Source: Fragilaria crotonensis
Taxonomy: Eukaryota; Bacillariophyta; Fragilariophyceae; Fragilariales; Fragilariaceae
Length of the DNA: 64,000 bases
Direction of reading: 5' to 3'
Assembly: GCA_022925895.1 (NCBI GenBank)
Contig: JAKSYS010000201.1
Location: forward strand, 1 to 64,000
The position numbers and the translations under genes are program-made. Positions 1 through 12,813 of this stretch are shown here, piece by piece (position 1 is the stretch's first letter; each line of letters begins with the position of its first letter). The notes beneath the pieces are model-generated. The model was given only the letters and a program-made list of their open reading frames with translations, was not told the origin of the DNA and ran no database searches.

Positions 1-28
1 TATCTTCCGTTCATCCGCCCTACGTAAG

Positions 29-173
29 TGAGTAAAAGTGCATGTGCTAGGATGTTACGATGACGGTACACCCGTACGACGGTAGTTTGTATGGGACGAT
101 AACCCTTTAGTCGCTCACTAATTTCGATTAGCAATACGTTACGCCTTCGACTTCGTCCGATCATATTCAATCA
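29..173 (+). repeat. 5' LTR of the Copia element
   Basis: A 145-bp direct repeat, starting TG and ending CA, matching 6454-6598 at all but two positions. TAAG lies immediately outside on both sides (25-28 and 6599-6602), consistent with a 4-5 bp target-site duplication. The LTR is very short for a Copia element. Confidence 0.9.
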
Positions 174-3100
174 GTTTATCAGACCCATCGCACCAATCAC
201 GACCATTGGAAGCGACGGGATTGCCATCGCGACGTCATTGTCGTGAGCCACGAAGAGGGCGGCTCGGGCCGACTTTCCACCCCATTCCTTCGCCTCACTC
301 TGACACTAGACACATGGTGCCGGCTTGGATTATGCCGCAAAATAGTATCCCTCATCAGTGACCCATAGTGTGATGATGGATCACATGGCCTCGGTGAGGC
401 GTCCATTGTGTTTCATTCCATGGATGCAACCTGACACCTGGACATTAGTCACGGTCAAATTGGGAATCGACTACCCAACGAATCAACAGCCCGAAATTAT
501 CCATCCCGGGTTTTCCCAACGCAAGATGGGACCGGTTCAACGGAACACAACGGAATATATAATTTCCAAGAGTACAATAACTGCACGTAGCACGGGTCAA
601 CGCATGCGCTCCGTTGAGATAAGAGCGACTCATGCGCCCCATCCACACAATCTTTCGATCTCGTCCGACCGGAAATCTTTAAAGGAAAACGAACACCATG
701 AACAACGCCGTTATGCGTGCGACTTTAACCCGTATCGGCTTCTCCGAGGCCGCGGCTCAAGCGATAGTCGAGGATCAGGGCATCGATTCTCTCGATGAGA
801 TCAAGTTGATGACTGACATCGAGATAGAGAGCTTGTGCAACATTGTCCGGCGACCTGGAGGGACCATTCCCGCCATCGGTGGAGCGCCAGGGCCGCTGCT
901 ATACAGAACCCTGGTGTTTCGGTCAACCAACGCGCAGAGGGACACCTGAAGCTCTTGTCGTTCTATCTACGTCATCAAGCGCGTGTGAGCCGCACCGTCA
1001 CTGCAGCCGACATCACACTCGAAACCATTCGCTCCGTTCGCGACCTGCGCGAATTCGAGTCGACGTACAAGGCTCCTACGGAAACACCCACGATCAACGC
1101 TAAGGATTGGCCTAAGACCATGGAGTCAATCGAGGAATACCTTCGTTCATACCTCGGGGAACGAAAGATACCCTTGGCGTACGTGATTCGTAAGAATGAC
1201 GCCGTACCTGAAGACGACGTAGGGGGAGCCGTATATCCCACGATACAGGATGAGATGATAGCGAGAGCCCCGCATTACACGTTGAATGCGGCCAATATGA
1301 GGATTTCGGATCCCACTTATCTCGTTAACCGGGAGAAAGTGTGGGATATCATCTCGAAGATCACGAGGGAACACTCTTGCTGGACGTATGTTAAACCCGC
1401 TCAACGTACACGTGACGGCAGGATGGCTTTCCTCAGCCTTTACCAGCACTTCCTGGGGCCAAACAATGTCGACAACATGGCGACGCTTGCAGAGGACAAG
1501 CTCAAGAATACCGTTTACAACGGCGAGCAGCGTCGTTGGGATTTTGAGCGCTACGTAAACGTTCATAAGCAGCAGCACTCCATAATGGAGGGTCTGATCG
1601 AACACGGGTACACCGGAATCGACCCACGCTCCAAGGTCCGATTCCTGTTGGACGGCATCAAGACCGACAAGTTTGACGCCGTCAAGACCCGAATCATGTC
1701 CGACGAGAGGCTTCGCAGTGACTTTGACGCCTGCGTTACCCTTTACCAGGACTACATCCGACAGACCTCGAAGTCGAAAGTAAGTGCGAACACGGTGAAC
1801 ATATCCGAGGTGAAGACGCACGGCAACAAACGCAAGGCGGGGCGATTGAAGACCGTTATTACACCAAGGAGGAGTACAACGATTTAACCCCGACCAGAAG
1901 AAAGAACTCGCAGCCAAGCGTCTCAAGCGAGGTCACAAGCCAGGTGCAAAGGACAGCAAGGTTAAGGGGACTGGCGGCAGCGGTACAAAGCAGAGCAACA
2001 AGGATGTCATCAAGAACCTCAAGGCCGTGAACCGCCAGGTCTCTCAACTCGCAAAACAAATGGGCAAGACTGGCGTCAACGACGATGACACCGATAGCTC
2101 AACCAACTCTGGGTCGGCCTCTAACAATGAGAAAAGAAGGGCACATCCAATCGCAAGAATCCTTCCTGACCCGTCAGAAACGAATTTCGACCCAGGAGTC
2201 CAAGTGACGATGCGTTGCAATGAGCATCTTTCGCACGCTCGGATCCTTGGATGTGACTGTTGAAGAATCTCGAACGGATCTAGACTCACACGCTGACCAG
2301 TGTGCAGTCGGTCATAATTCTTTAATAGTACATGACTACGATCGCCCGATAAACGTTTCTGGCTATGACCCAGCGGGCCCTATTGCCAAAGACATGCGTA
2401 CGGTGTCTGCAGCACTAGCGTACGATGACCCGCTCAGCGGTGCAACTGTTATACTACTGGTCCATCAGGCGATCTACATACCGGAATTGAGTCACAACCT
2501 ACTGTCACCTATGCAAGTTCGTATTAATGACGTGATTATAAACGAGACGCCTCGTTTCCTCACTGAAAACCCCGACGAATTCACGCATTCCATACTCATT
2601 CCGGAACCCGACATGGATCGCCCTTACGTAATCCCTCGGACTTCATGGAGTCACCTCTACATTCCCAACCCGCAAACCGACAACGGAGGAATACGAAACC
2701 CTTCCTCACTTGTGTCTCACAAGCGCCGACCCACCGTACGATCCGCACGACCCAGCATTCGCTTCACAAGAACATGCGATCACCGCATCTGTGTGGAATC
2801 CAGGGGACCGTATTGGGGCCGCTCCGTCTCGACGGCTCTGTTCAGCATCCCACACCCATGCTGTGGCGAAGGCAAAGGCAATTGTCGATGGGATTGATGC
2901 GGCAACGTTGTCGCTCAAACAAATCTCTGTCACACATGATGACGCACTGTTAGCGCAATCGTTGTCTGTATTACAGAAACACGGGACAGGTGTTGGGAAG
3001 CAATATACACCAGAGCAACTTGCCTCAAATTGGGGTATTGACCTGACGACTGCGCGTCGGACCATTGACGTCACTACGCAACGAGGCGTGAGGACGGTAC

Positions 3101-6100
3101 TTCATCCGACATTGTCCAGGCGTTTCAGGACAAATGACCGTCAATTGCGATATCGCAGACTAGCGATTGACTGTTTCACTGATACCCTTATCTCCAACAC
3201 TGTTTCCCGCCGCAACAACAAGTATGCGCAAATTTTTGCAACGTCCGACGGGTGGTGCCGTGCTTACCCAATGTCTAAAAAGTCGATGGCTCATGAGGGG
3301 TTATCGCTCCTTTTCCAAAGAGAGGGTGTCCCCAACACCATCATCATGGACGGCGCACGCGAACAGACGATGGGCCTATTCCGGAAAAAGTGCCGCGAAG
3401 TGAGCGTTCACGTGAAGCAAACTGAACCACACACTCCCTGGTCAAACGCAGCGGAAGCCGCAATCAGAGAACTGAAGAAAGGCGTGGGTAGACAGATGGT
3501 TAGGTCAAGGGCTCCGAAGCGGCTGTGGGATGACTGCTTGGAGCGTGAGGCGTACGTCAGGTCGTTTACCGCGCACGAGATCTTCAGATTGAGTGGGCAG
3601 GTGCCCGAAACAATTGTGAGTGGAGAAACAGCCGACATTTCACCTCTTGCCCAATTCAAATGGTATGAGTGGGTAATGTTTCGCGATACGTCCGTTACCT
3701 ACCCTGACGATGCCTTGGTGCTCGGACGCGACCTGGGACCGGCCATTGACATCGGTCCGGCGATGACAAGGAAAATCCTCAAGGCGAACGGCCAAGTGGT
3801 ATACAGATCGACAGTTAGGTCGTTGACGCCTGATGAGATGGCCGATACAACTGCAAAGGCAGCTCGCGACAAGTTCACCGAGTCCGTGAACGCAGCGTTG
3901 GGAGAGGCCTTCAAATACGAAGACTTCGTTAACGATCCAGAACTCGAGGCGTTTGACACCCCTATATGACGAGTACGACGACGATGTTGACGGGAAGGGC
4001 CCTGAGGTGCCCGACGAACTTGAGGATGACGTTGACACCTACGATCAATATGTGGGGCCGAAGTAGCGTTACCGATTGGTGGCAACATGATGAATGCCAA
4101 GGTCAGGGGACGAAAGCGCTCTGCAGATGGCAGCGTCCGCGGTCGTGCGAATACGAACCCATACTCGACACTCGTACATACGAGGTTGAATTTTCTGACG
4201 GTCAAACTGCTGAAGTGACGGCGAATGTCATTGCGCAGAATATGTACGCAATGTGCGACGAAGAGGGAAATCAATTCCTTCTGCTGGCTGGCATTGTTGA
4301 CCATCGGAAAGACGAGAGCGCGATCTCACGGGCCGACATGTATATTCGAAAAGGGTCAAACACACACATCCGGAAATCGACTCGAGGATGGCGTTTATGT
4401 GTTGAATGGAAGGATGGTACTACCTCATGGGAGAGGCTAGCCGACTTGAAGGAGTCAAACCCAGTGGAGGTGGCCGACTATGCCATATCTAGAGGTATCG
4501 ACCAAGAGCCTGCATTCGCTTGGTGGGTTCCGCATACGATCCACCGCCGCAACCGCATTATCGCGGCAGTGAATAATCGTTATCATAAACGTACACATAA
4601 GTTTGGCATCGAGATACCAAAGAGCTTCTCCGACTGTGTCAGGATTGATAACGAGAACGGGAACACGCTATGGCAGGATGCGGTCAGGAAGGAGATGTCA
4701 AAAGTTCAGGTGGCCTTTCAGATCCTGGAAGATGGGGCTGACCCGCCGCCGACATATCAAGAGATACGTTGTCACCTTGTCTTCGACGTAAAAATGGAGG
4801 ACTTTCAACGTAAAGCCCGGTTGGTGGCAGGTGGCCACATGACTGCTACACCGCCGGCGTCAGTGACATATGCGACTGTTGTGTCACGGGAATCCGTTCG
4901 AATTGCTCTAACGTTAGCGGCTTTAAATGACCTCGAGGTCAAGACCGCTGATATTGAGAACGCTTATCTTACTGCACCCGTCGGTGAGAAGATTTGGTGC
5001 GTCCTTGGTCCCGAGTTTGGGGACGACGCAGGCAAGAAATCGATCATCGTTCGCGCTTTGTATGGTCTGAAGTCCGCAGGAGCGTCTTTTCGGAATCACC
5101 TGGCCGATTGCATGCGACACTTGGGCTGGCAGTCGTGCGTCGCAGATCAGGATCTGTGGATGAAGCCAGAGACCCGCCCTGACGACGGATACAAGTACTA
5201 TGCGTACTGTCTCCTATACGTGGATGACATCCTAGTAGTGCATCATGACGGCATACGGTCACTGAAAGAAATAGACCATTTCTTTAAGACCAAACCGGGG
5301 TCAATGCGAGATCCCGAGTTTTATCTGGGTGCGAAACTCAGACAAGTCACGTTGCCGAATGGAGTACATGCGTGGGCAATGAGTCCCAGCAAATACATTC
5401 AAGCGGCAGTAACCAACGTCAAGGATTACCATCGCCGAATGTACCCGTCGAGACAGTGGTCCAAAGAACTAGTGGACCATTCCCGTTGGATTACTCGCCA
5501 GAGTTAGACGTCACGCCTGTCCTTGACGCACAAGCATCGAGCTTCTACCAAACACAAATTGGCGTGTTACGTTGGTGCGTCGAACTGTGCCGTATTGACG
5601 TGATAACGGAAGTCTCTGAGTTGGCATCACATTTGATTATGCCGCGTGAAGGTCATCTTGAGGCTGTGTTCCACCTCTTCAACTATTTAGAGAAACGACA
5701 CAACGCTCGCATTGTTTTTGATCCCTCGTACCCGAACGTGGACATGTCGGCTTTTATGGAGTGTGACTGGAAGGCTATGTATGGCGATGTTACCGAAGCA
5801 CTTCCCCCTAACGCTCCCGAACCACGCGGTAAGGATGTTGACCTACGACTGTACGTGGACTCTGATCACGCTGGGGACAAACGTGTACGTCGCTCGCGTA
5901 CGGGTTTCTCATATACCTGAACATGGCTCCAATTACGTGGTTCTCCAAAAGCAGTCAACGATTGAGACAAGTGTTTTCGGAGCAGAGTTTGTGGCTATGA
6001 AACAGGGGATGGAGACCCTACGGGGCATTCGATACAAATTACGTATGATGGGCGTCGCGATATCGGGCCCCTCATATATATGGCGACAATATGTCGGTGA

Positions 6101-6453
6101 TCCATAATACACAGCGACCAGAATCCGTACTCAAGAAGAAATCGAATTCGGTGTGTTATCACGCAGTCAGAGAAGCCGTGGCAATGGGAGAGTGTCTAAC
6201 CGGTCATATATCAACGCATGATAACCCGGCAGACATATGCACCAAAATCATACCGGTGGACAGAAGCGCGACCATCTCGTTGGTATGATCTTATACGACT
6301 TGACTGATCATCGGTGACCCCTCTCTGAGGTTTGCAGGTTACTTGGGTTTCCTTTCCACCTTCTAGTGGATAAATATCACCATGATCCAGTTCCTTTTGC
6401 ACGATACGACGACCTACATAGATTGCAACTCAATCTCTCTAGCTCGAGGGGAC

Positions 6454-6598
6454 TGAGTAAAAGTGCATGTGCTAGGATGTTACGATGACGGTACACCCGT
6501 ACGACGGTAGTTTGTATGGGACGATAACCCTTTAGTCGCTCACTAATTTCGATTAGCAATACGTTACGTTTTCGACTTCGTCCGATCATATTCAATCA
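6454..6598 (+). repeat. 3' LTR of the Copia element
   Basis: The second copy of the 145-bp TG...CA repeat. A short purine run (GAGGGGA) lies just before it and fits a polypurine tract. Confidence 0.9.
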
Positions 6599-8953
6599 TA
6601 AGTGCGCGACACCCATTGCTTGATTTGCCATCTGCTGATGATGACACCACTCGTCACTCCACCCAGAGGGAGAGAAACAGAAATCATTTGAATCTAGACT
6701 AACAATATAGAAGGGACACACTCAAACTCAGATTTCTGCCATCATGCACCATTGAAGATACCATTCACCAATGTTGATCCTTCACGTCCATTTGATGCTA
6801 GAGGTTCACAACACTCTCAGCAAGATAGATTAAACTAGATCCGTTGAGAAGTTACCCCAAACTAGACTAAGAACCATCATTTCAAAATTCATTCTGTGAC
6901 CGCTATGACGAAGCAATGAAATGAGTCAGTGACGTCAATGCACCACCAGCAACACAGTAGCTAGTACTGTGCAAACATGGTTTGCCATATTTGGTCTCGT
7001 TCTTACACATTTGGAGAAATCAAGAATGCACCTAAAGTGTCAAACTAAACATAAATCCCAATTGCGGTGAATAGAACTACTAAAACGAATACATTCTTGC
7101 CTTATGATTCTTTCTAAACTATTGATCTCCTACATAGTAATGTATGCGCACGTCAGCTGTCATTACTAGGCTTTCTCAGCTCCATCTTCATGTAGATTTT
7201 CTCTCGTGTCTTCTTTTTCAACTCTGAGATTTGCCAATGGAGGTTGCAAAGCACCACCAGCCAGTAGCTACTAGTAGCTGTCTATGTTGTCCACCCGAAG
7301 TGAATGAAGCATCATCAAATTGCTGTGCTTTTGATATCATTCACAAGCATTTTTCCTTATCTTTGTCAAGCTCTATGCAAGGTGTTTGATCACCACCATT
7401 CAAGAATCTTGCTGAACGGTACTCCAAGGTTTCAAAAGCATCATCCTTCTTTTGATGACAGCAATCTTGTCATAATCTTCGTTGCCTTTAGTGCTAGGGT
7501 TTGGTTATAACTTTCTTGATGAGGTCAAGTCTTTGATCCCAAAGAAAAGCTGACATCTCATTTATTTACAACTCCCTTTAGTATCCTTCAACATTCTATG
7601 TGGATTAGCCATCAAGAGCTATAAATGTAGCCCTTAGCTAGTAAGTAATACAGCAGGTGTGTTGTTCAGCTTCAACTACTAGTATTAATTTGATCAATAT
7701 CTTTTTTGCCTTTTGTAATAATGATATTTCTTATGCTGGCGCAATTAAGAATTGGTTGAACATGGTGCTGGTCGCAAAACATTTGAATTTGGCATTGAGG
7801 TCGCTCTCCTCTGCAGAAAAACAAGCCATTGTCATGCATACTATTGTTCATCATTCAGATCTCCTCCTCTCTTCTACAGAGGTTCATCTCTTCTTTCTTT
7901 CTGGCATCCTGTTTGTCACATCTATTTCACATCTTGATCTCTGCTTGATGAGTAGCATATGAGGCAATACTTTCTCCTCATTTGACAAGAACAGCCACCA
8001 GTGCTGGTGCTGTGATTCTACTGAATGGGTTGCATAGCTAGTAGTTCCTACAATTGGTTTCTTGGTATCTGCAGTTATGTCATGACAACCTCCTTCATGT
8101 GGAACAATGGAATCAATATGACAAGGGCCTTTACGATAACATTAAGGAGAATGTCACCTAGTAAATCATGTTGACGCCAAAGCAATATTTGGGGACACCG
8201 TGCATGGTTGTTGTCTCATTTTGCCAGACAGATTGAGGGAGAATTTGGAAAAGACATGATTCAGTAAGGTACTACTAGTACTATTAGGAGTTTGGATTCG
8301 ATCTTGAGCGAGTGACAGGTATTGAGTTCAATTTGTGATGAGTGAATCAAGCAGATTTTCCTTCATGGCACACAGTATCATTTGTGGTACTATGGACTAC
8401 TATGGACTATGGACTACTATAGATCTTCTTTCAGGTTTCCTGCAGCGCATCCGTATTCCATAGATGCATATATGTCTTAGCCGGAGATTATCAGCCTACA
8501 TACACATTGTGGACGCGCAGCCGTTAAAGAACGGCTAAAGATGATCGTACATTTACTCTGAGTTATGATCAGTTGAATCTTATCTATAAGCTATGTGTTA
8601 GTGGTACGAGTACGAGCATGGATCAATTGGTGGCCGTCTGCTCGGGTCTCTGCTGCACTGGATACTATGGTATCAGGTGAACAAGTAAAAAACAAACGAG
8701 TACGACAGTAACCATGCATCGCACATGATTTTTATATAGTAGAAAAAAGATAATTATGATACACATGTGTACTCCGAGCTCCGAGCATAATGACATGTAT
8801 ACTTGGCTCAATACCTTTAACGGTTACATAGCAAACTTAAAACGCGGAGAATCTGTTTAGTCACCATGCTTAACGCCTGACACCCCTTGAGATCAAAGCA
8901 CCACTTCCTTCATTGAGACAGCGAGCACTTCCCTTATCAGATCAAGACCAACG
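6599..8953. other. AT-rich spacer, no recognised gene
   Basis: About 2.3 kb between the first Copia element and the first LRR gene. The longest open frames (7304-7510, 7657-7962) are short and show no recognisable domain. The words TAGCTAGTA and TACTAGTA recur, and a small ACTATGG microsatellite lies near 8395-8420. It could hold remains of an unrecognised transposon, but I found no inverted repeats or target duplication. Confidence 0.4.
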
Positions 8954-11094
8954 ATGGAAGAACATCCAGGATCTTCCCGCAATATCAATTACACCTCTGG
9001 GATCTCTGAAACTGCCACGCGTGATGATTTTGAGGAGAAGACGAACGATGATGAGGAGCAGCAGCATCTGCAGAATGATGACGAGGACCATGCACCATAC
9101 GTGCACGATCAGCTGCCCAATGTCGAAGAAGTTCGCATGCGAGCCGCATCTGCGTTGACCATGGCCACGAACGCCAACCGAGCGACCACCACGGTACGCC
9201 TTAGAAGTAATCGTCGCATCGCGATTGCACCCCGCAGTAGTAGTGAGTGCGCTTGGAGGTGGGTGTTTTGGGTAGGGCTAGTCTTGATGGTGATTGCCAT
9301 TGTTGTGTTGGTTGTCGGAATCGTGGAGAGTGGAAAATCAGGATCGGCTTCAAGCGCCAGCTTGGATCGTAAGCAAGTGGAAGAATTCTTGGTAGCCTCT
9401 GGAATTGCAACCAATGAGGAGTTGCAGGAGACATGGTCACCTCAATGGGACGCGGTTTCGTGGCTGGTACAACTGGACGGTGCTGGTCGTGAACCCTTGC
9501 CAGCCAATGGTGAAGAAACTGCATACTTTCTACAACGCTACGTTCTTGTACTCTTGTATTATGCTACCAAAGGCCAATTTTGGATTCATCCGCGAAATCT
9601 GTTGACTGCAGATCGCAACACGTGTGGGTGGAATATGCGTGTGGAAGATGACAACGGCAACTCGTTCGACTTTGGAGCTGTGTGTGACAAGGAAGGGATT
9701 GTCAACAAAGTCTACATTCCGCAGACAAACTTAGAGGGGACGATTCCAAAGGAATTGGGCTATTTGACGAAACTTGAATTCTTGGCACTGCACAAAAACG
9801 GATTCACAGGGTCGTTGCCGTCTGAGTTGCAACTGCTCACCAATTTGGATTACCTGGCCCTGCAGAGTAACGAATTGTCAGGATCAATCCCGTCATGGAT
9901 AGATCAACTCACCCTTCTCCGAGTTCTCGGTTTGGGTAGCAACTATATGGACGGCTCCCTTCCATCAGCGATTGGCAAGCTTACGAGACTTGTAACGTTG
10001 GGGTTGGACGAAAACAATTTTGAGGGCGATTTACAGTATTTACAGGATCTCACGAACATGCAACGGCTCTATTTGAGTGGAAATATTTTCACAGCTCCGC
10101 TCGAATCTAGTCACTTGTTGGCCATGCGTGAACTTGAAGAGTTAGATCTGTCGGACAATGCATTCGATGGCCCTATTCCAATTGACGTGTTTTCATACCC
10201 GCTTCTCCGCATTTTGGATTTGAATAAGAACCGCTTGTCTTCATTGCCACGTGGACCATACACCGGTGCACCTGTCCTCAGAGCGCTGTCCTTGAGCTTT
10301 AATGACATTGAAGGTTCGATTTCGGAAAGTTTTGGCGATCTGACGAGCTTGACTCACTTGGACTTGGCCAGCAACGAGTTCTCAGGCTTCATCCCGTCGG
10401 CCATTCAAGACATGACTAATTTATCGTACTTATTCTTGGGGGAGAACCCTCTTAATGCGTCAAGTTTCCCGGATCTTTCCAGACTCACCAATCTCAGGGA
10501 TTTGTCTTTGAAACGCACCCAGATTACTGGCGGTCTTCCTGCCTTGACCGAGCTCAAAGAGCTAGTCATGTTAGACCTTGATGGAAACGACTTGACGGGG
10601 GAGATCCCTATGGAATGGATCCAGCTGACCAATCTACAGTACATCTTTCTCAATCGCAATGTGGGCGTGAACGGGACGGTGCCAGTGAAGATTCAAAATC
10701 TTCCTTCACTCAGTAAGTCGAAAGCTTTGTGATTCTTCCCTGTCTTCTACACGGGCTCGTTTTGTTGTCCTAGCCTCTCACTCACTGTCTGCCTTGTCGT
10801 TCCTGTGCCTACTTTCTCTCTGTCCGTGCCTTTTTAGAAATGCTCTTGTTAAGTAGCACAAGCATTTCGGGCAGTCTGGAATACCTGTGCAACCGCTCTC
10901 CAAGCCTTTCAATGATTGAAGAGGCTAGCGCCGATTGTTATGGCGATAACAAGGAGGTGGAATGCGATTGTTGTACAATTTGTTGCGGGGACGGCACGAC
11001 GGAGGACAATGTGGGAGATCAAGCATGTCTGGGTTATGTGTATTACGGAGAGATGGATCCGATTTGGCAGGACCAATTTGATCCTTTCCAGTGA
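8954..11094 (+). CDS. type II membrane LRR protein (2 exons)
   Basis: Exons 8954-10712 and 10838-11094. The intron (10713-10837) starts GTAAGT and ends TTTTTAG, and joining the exons continues the LRR pattern across the junction (NLPSLK/MLLLSS). Predicted product 671 aa. An acidic N-terminal tail of about 100 residues is followed by one membrane segment (about 101-125, WVFWVGLVLMVIAIVVLVVG). A long ectodomain with about 13 plant-type leucine-rich repeats (LxxLxLxxNxLxGxIP) follows, then a cysteine-rich end (CDCCTICCGDG). There is no N-terminal signal peptide, so the LRRs probably face outward through an internal anchor. No kinase domain is present. The ligand is unknown; recognition or adhesion is inferred from the fold only. 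Confidence 0.85.
10713..10837 (+). other. intron of LRR gene
   Basis: A 125-bp GT-AG intron with donor GTAAGTCG and a pyrimidine-rich run ending TTTTTAG. Reading through the donor stops after six codons. Splicing restores one LRR frame and adds the cysteine-rich C-terminus. Confidence 0.85.
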
Positions 11095-11994
11095 CGGATG
11101 ATGATAAAACGTAGAGGAAGAAGCGCGCAAGTTTTGCTTGGCTCTCGTAGTGGTGTAATTACTTTATCACCTCCCCGCCATCCGTTGCAAGAATCGAAAG
11201 AGCCATGACCTAAAAATGAATCCATTCACGACATCCTCAATCTGGAAACTATTCTTAGGGGTGTTTCGTTCCGTACATCTCACAAGTCGGCAATGTGCAC
11301 TGCCTTCCCCGTTTGCCACTGATTTCTGGATCATGGAGGTTGTTAAACGTCAAAGTACCTTGTGGCATGCCTAGCTGACGCAGAGGATGGGAATGCGTGA
11401 AGACCCAATCCAGCATCCCTAGTACCTATATTCCACAACTCATCCATCTACCATCCGTCATCAAATCGTGCTAGAGTGAAATGTACGTGGCGTGCCTCAT
11501 CCGCTCGTTACCAAGGCCCAAACATACCGTAGTGCTGAAGGGGAAAACAATTCAGTAACCATTCCATAGCACTACAAGTTTGGACGTTTGGACCGGTGTA
11601 TTCACTTACACTTAACTGGAAACTGGAACACATGGTACTACCGCTACGTCGTATGCAGTATGGTAGTATATGGAGAACAATATGCTACCGTAGCCATGTA
11701 TTCCGTAGTACTCCGAGTACAGATTACCGGTATGTCATACAAGTCCCAGTACTAGTACTCTAGTATCCGGTACTCCGAGTAGAACCCGGTACTGAGTCCT
11801 GTGTACGTGATTCACCGAAGTGGACGACTCTTGCCGTACAGTGTATCAGGTACAAGTATCAGGTGGTATGCTATCTCTGGACAGTCCGACATCCGACGGC
11901 AAAACATCCCTCGATTGAAATCGATCGAGATCATTACATAACACATCTCACTGTACTGTTACATCAAATTCACAGTTCGTTCCAACATAACACC
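11095..11994. other. spacer with GTAC-rich island
   Basis: About 0.9 kb between the LRR gene and the U5 15-kDa gene. Positions about 11640-11860 are dense in self-complementary words (GTACTAGTAC, ACTCCGAGTA, GGTACT). It presumably holds the promoter of the next gene, but no core element was recognised. Confidence 0.5.
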
Positions 11995-12423
11995 ATGTCA
12001 TACCTCCTCCCGCATTTACATTCTGGTTGGGAAGTGGATCAGGCCATATTGACAGAAGAGGATCGGGTGGTGGCAATTCGATTCGGTCGCGACACGGACG
12101 CCACGTGCATGGTGCAGGATGAAGTCCTGATGAGCGTGGCCGAAAAGGTGAAGAACTTTTGCGTCGTGTACTTGGTAGATCTCGACGAAGTGCCCGATTT
12201 TACAGAAATGTACGAACTGTACGATGCGTGCAGTACCATGTTTTTCTATCGAAACAAGCATATCATGGTGGATTTGGGAACGGGGAACAATAACAAAATC
12301 AATTGGGCCTTGACAGATAAGCAGGAGTTAATTGATATTATGGAGATGGTGTATCGCGGGGCTCGTAAGGGTCGTGGTCTGGTGGTGTCGCCCAAGGATT
12401 ATTCGACGAAGTATCGCTACTAG
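11995..12423 (+). CDS. DIM1: U5 snRNP 15-kDa protein (Dim1/Dib1)
   Basis: A 142-aa thioredoxin-fold protein of the U4/U6.U5 tri-snRNP, needed for pre-mRNA splicing in the nucleus. The length equals that of the human homologue TXNL4A. The start MSYLLPHLHSGWEVDQAI and the internal stretches VVAIRFGRD, YLVDLDEVPDF, MFFYRNKHIMVDLGTG and NKINWA are the strongly conserved blocks of the family. An upstream in-frame ATG (11863) would add 44 residues with no family similarity, so the ATG at 11995 (context CACCATGTC) is preferred. Single exon. Housekeeping gene. Confidence 0.95.
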   Translation: MSYLLPHLHSGWEVDQAILTEEDRVVAIRFGRDTDATCMVQDEVLMSVAEKVKNFCVVYLVDLDEVPDFTEMYELYDACSTMFFYRNKHIMVDLGTGNNNKINWALTDKQELIDIMEMVYRGARKGRGLVVSPKDYSTKYRY

Positions 12424-12813
12424 TCTAGAGAATTGCAGGACCAAATACGCACAATGAAGGAGTGTTCCAATGTGAGTATTTGTTGTATGTTGATTGTGAC
12501 TTGGATCAATCGAATGTCATTCTCAAAGCCTTCTCCTACTACTGTACCACGAATGAACCGAGAGTTTCGGTTGGCAGTGCGGTAGGTAATACTTGAAAGT
12601 AAAGAACCTTATCGTAATCCTCTCTTCAGAGTTGTTGGTACTAGTACAAAGATTTTTACGTTAGGAGTGTGCTCGGACAGCATGGCTTCTCTCTCCAAGA
12701 CGAGGAGCTTCCTCCAAGTTTCCTATATGCAACATATAAACACATAAATAAAAGCACAATTGGTTGTGTAGCACAATTTTTCCTGCGTAGATTCCGTTGC
12801 GATGATCTTGCCA
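12424..12813. other. spacer between convergent genes
   Basis: About 390 bp separating the 3' ends of the U5 15-kDa gene (+) and the EDR2-like gene (-). AT-rich, with AATAAA-like words near 12745-12760. It presumably holds both 3' ends; nothing else was seen. Confidence 0.5.

Larger units (their letters stand above)
29..6598 (+). mobile_element. Copia-order LTR retrotransposon, broken
   Basis: A Ty1/Copia-type element, because the integrase part lies before the reverse transcriptase part. Parts in order: 5' LTR, a gag-like region (about 700-2100), a protease-like region (about 2200-2900), integrase (about 2900-3960), reverse transcriptase with a YVDD motif (about 4600-5500), RNase H (about 5560-6290), a purine-rich tract just before the 3' LTR, and the 3' LTR. 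The gag N-terminus carries a motif ending RRPGG, which I recall from other diatom Copia elements. The coding part is broken at several places (roughly four to six). The LTRs differ at two positions in 145, so the insertion is not ancient. It resembles the fragment at about 20050-23660 more than the element at 51560-57680. Confidence 0.9.

Noticed and set aside
1147-1926. 259-codon minus-strand frame in the first Copia element
   Set aside because: Opposite to the gag-like part, no domain, and the element's own frames explain the region.
7657-7962. 101-codon frame in the AT-rich spacer
   Set aside because: Hydrophobic, no domain, no supporting neighbour or splice signal; chance frame likely.
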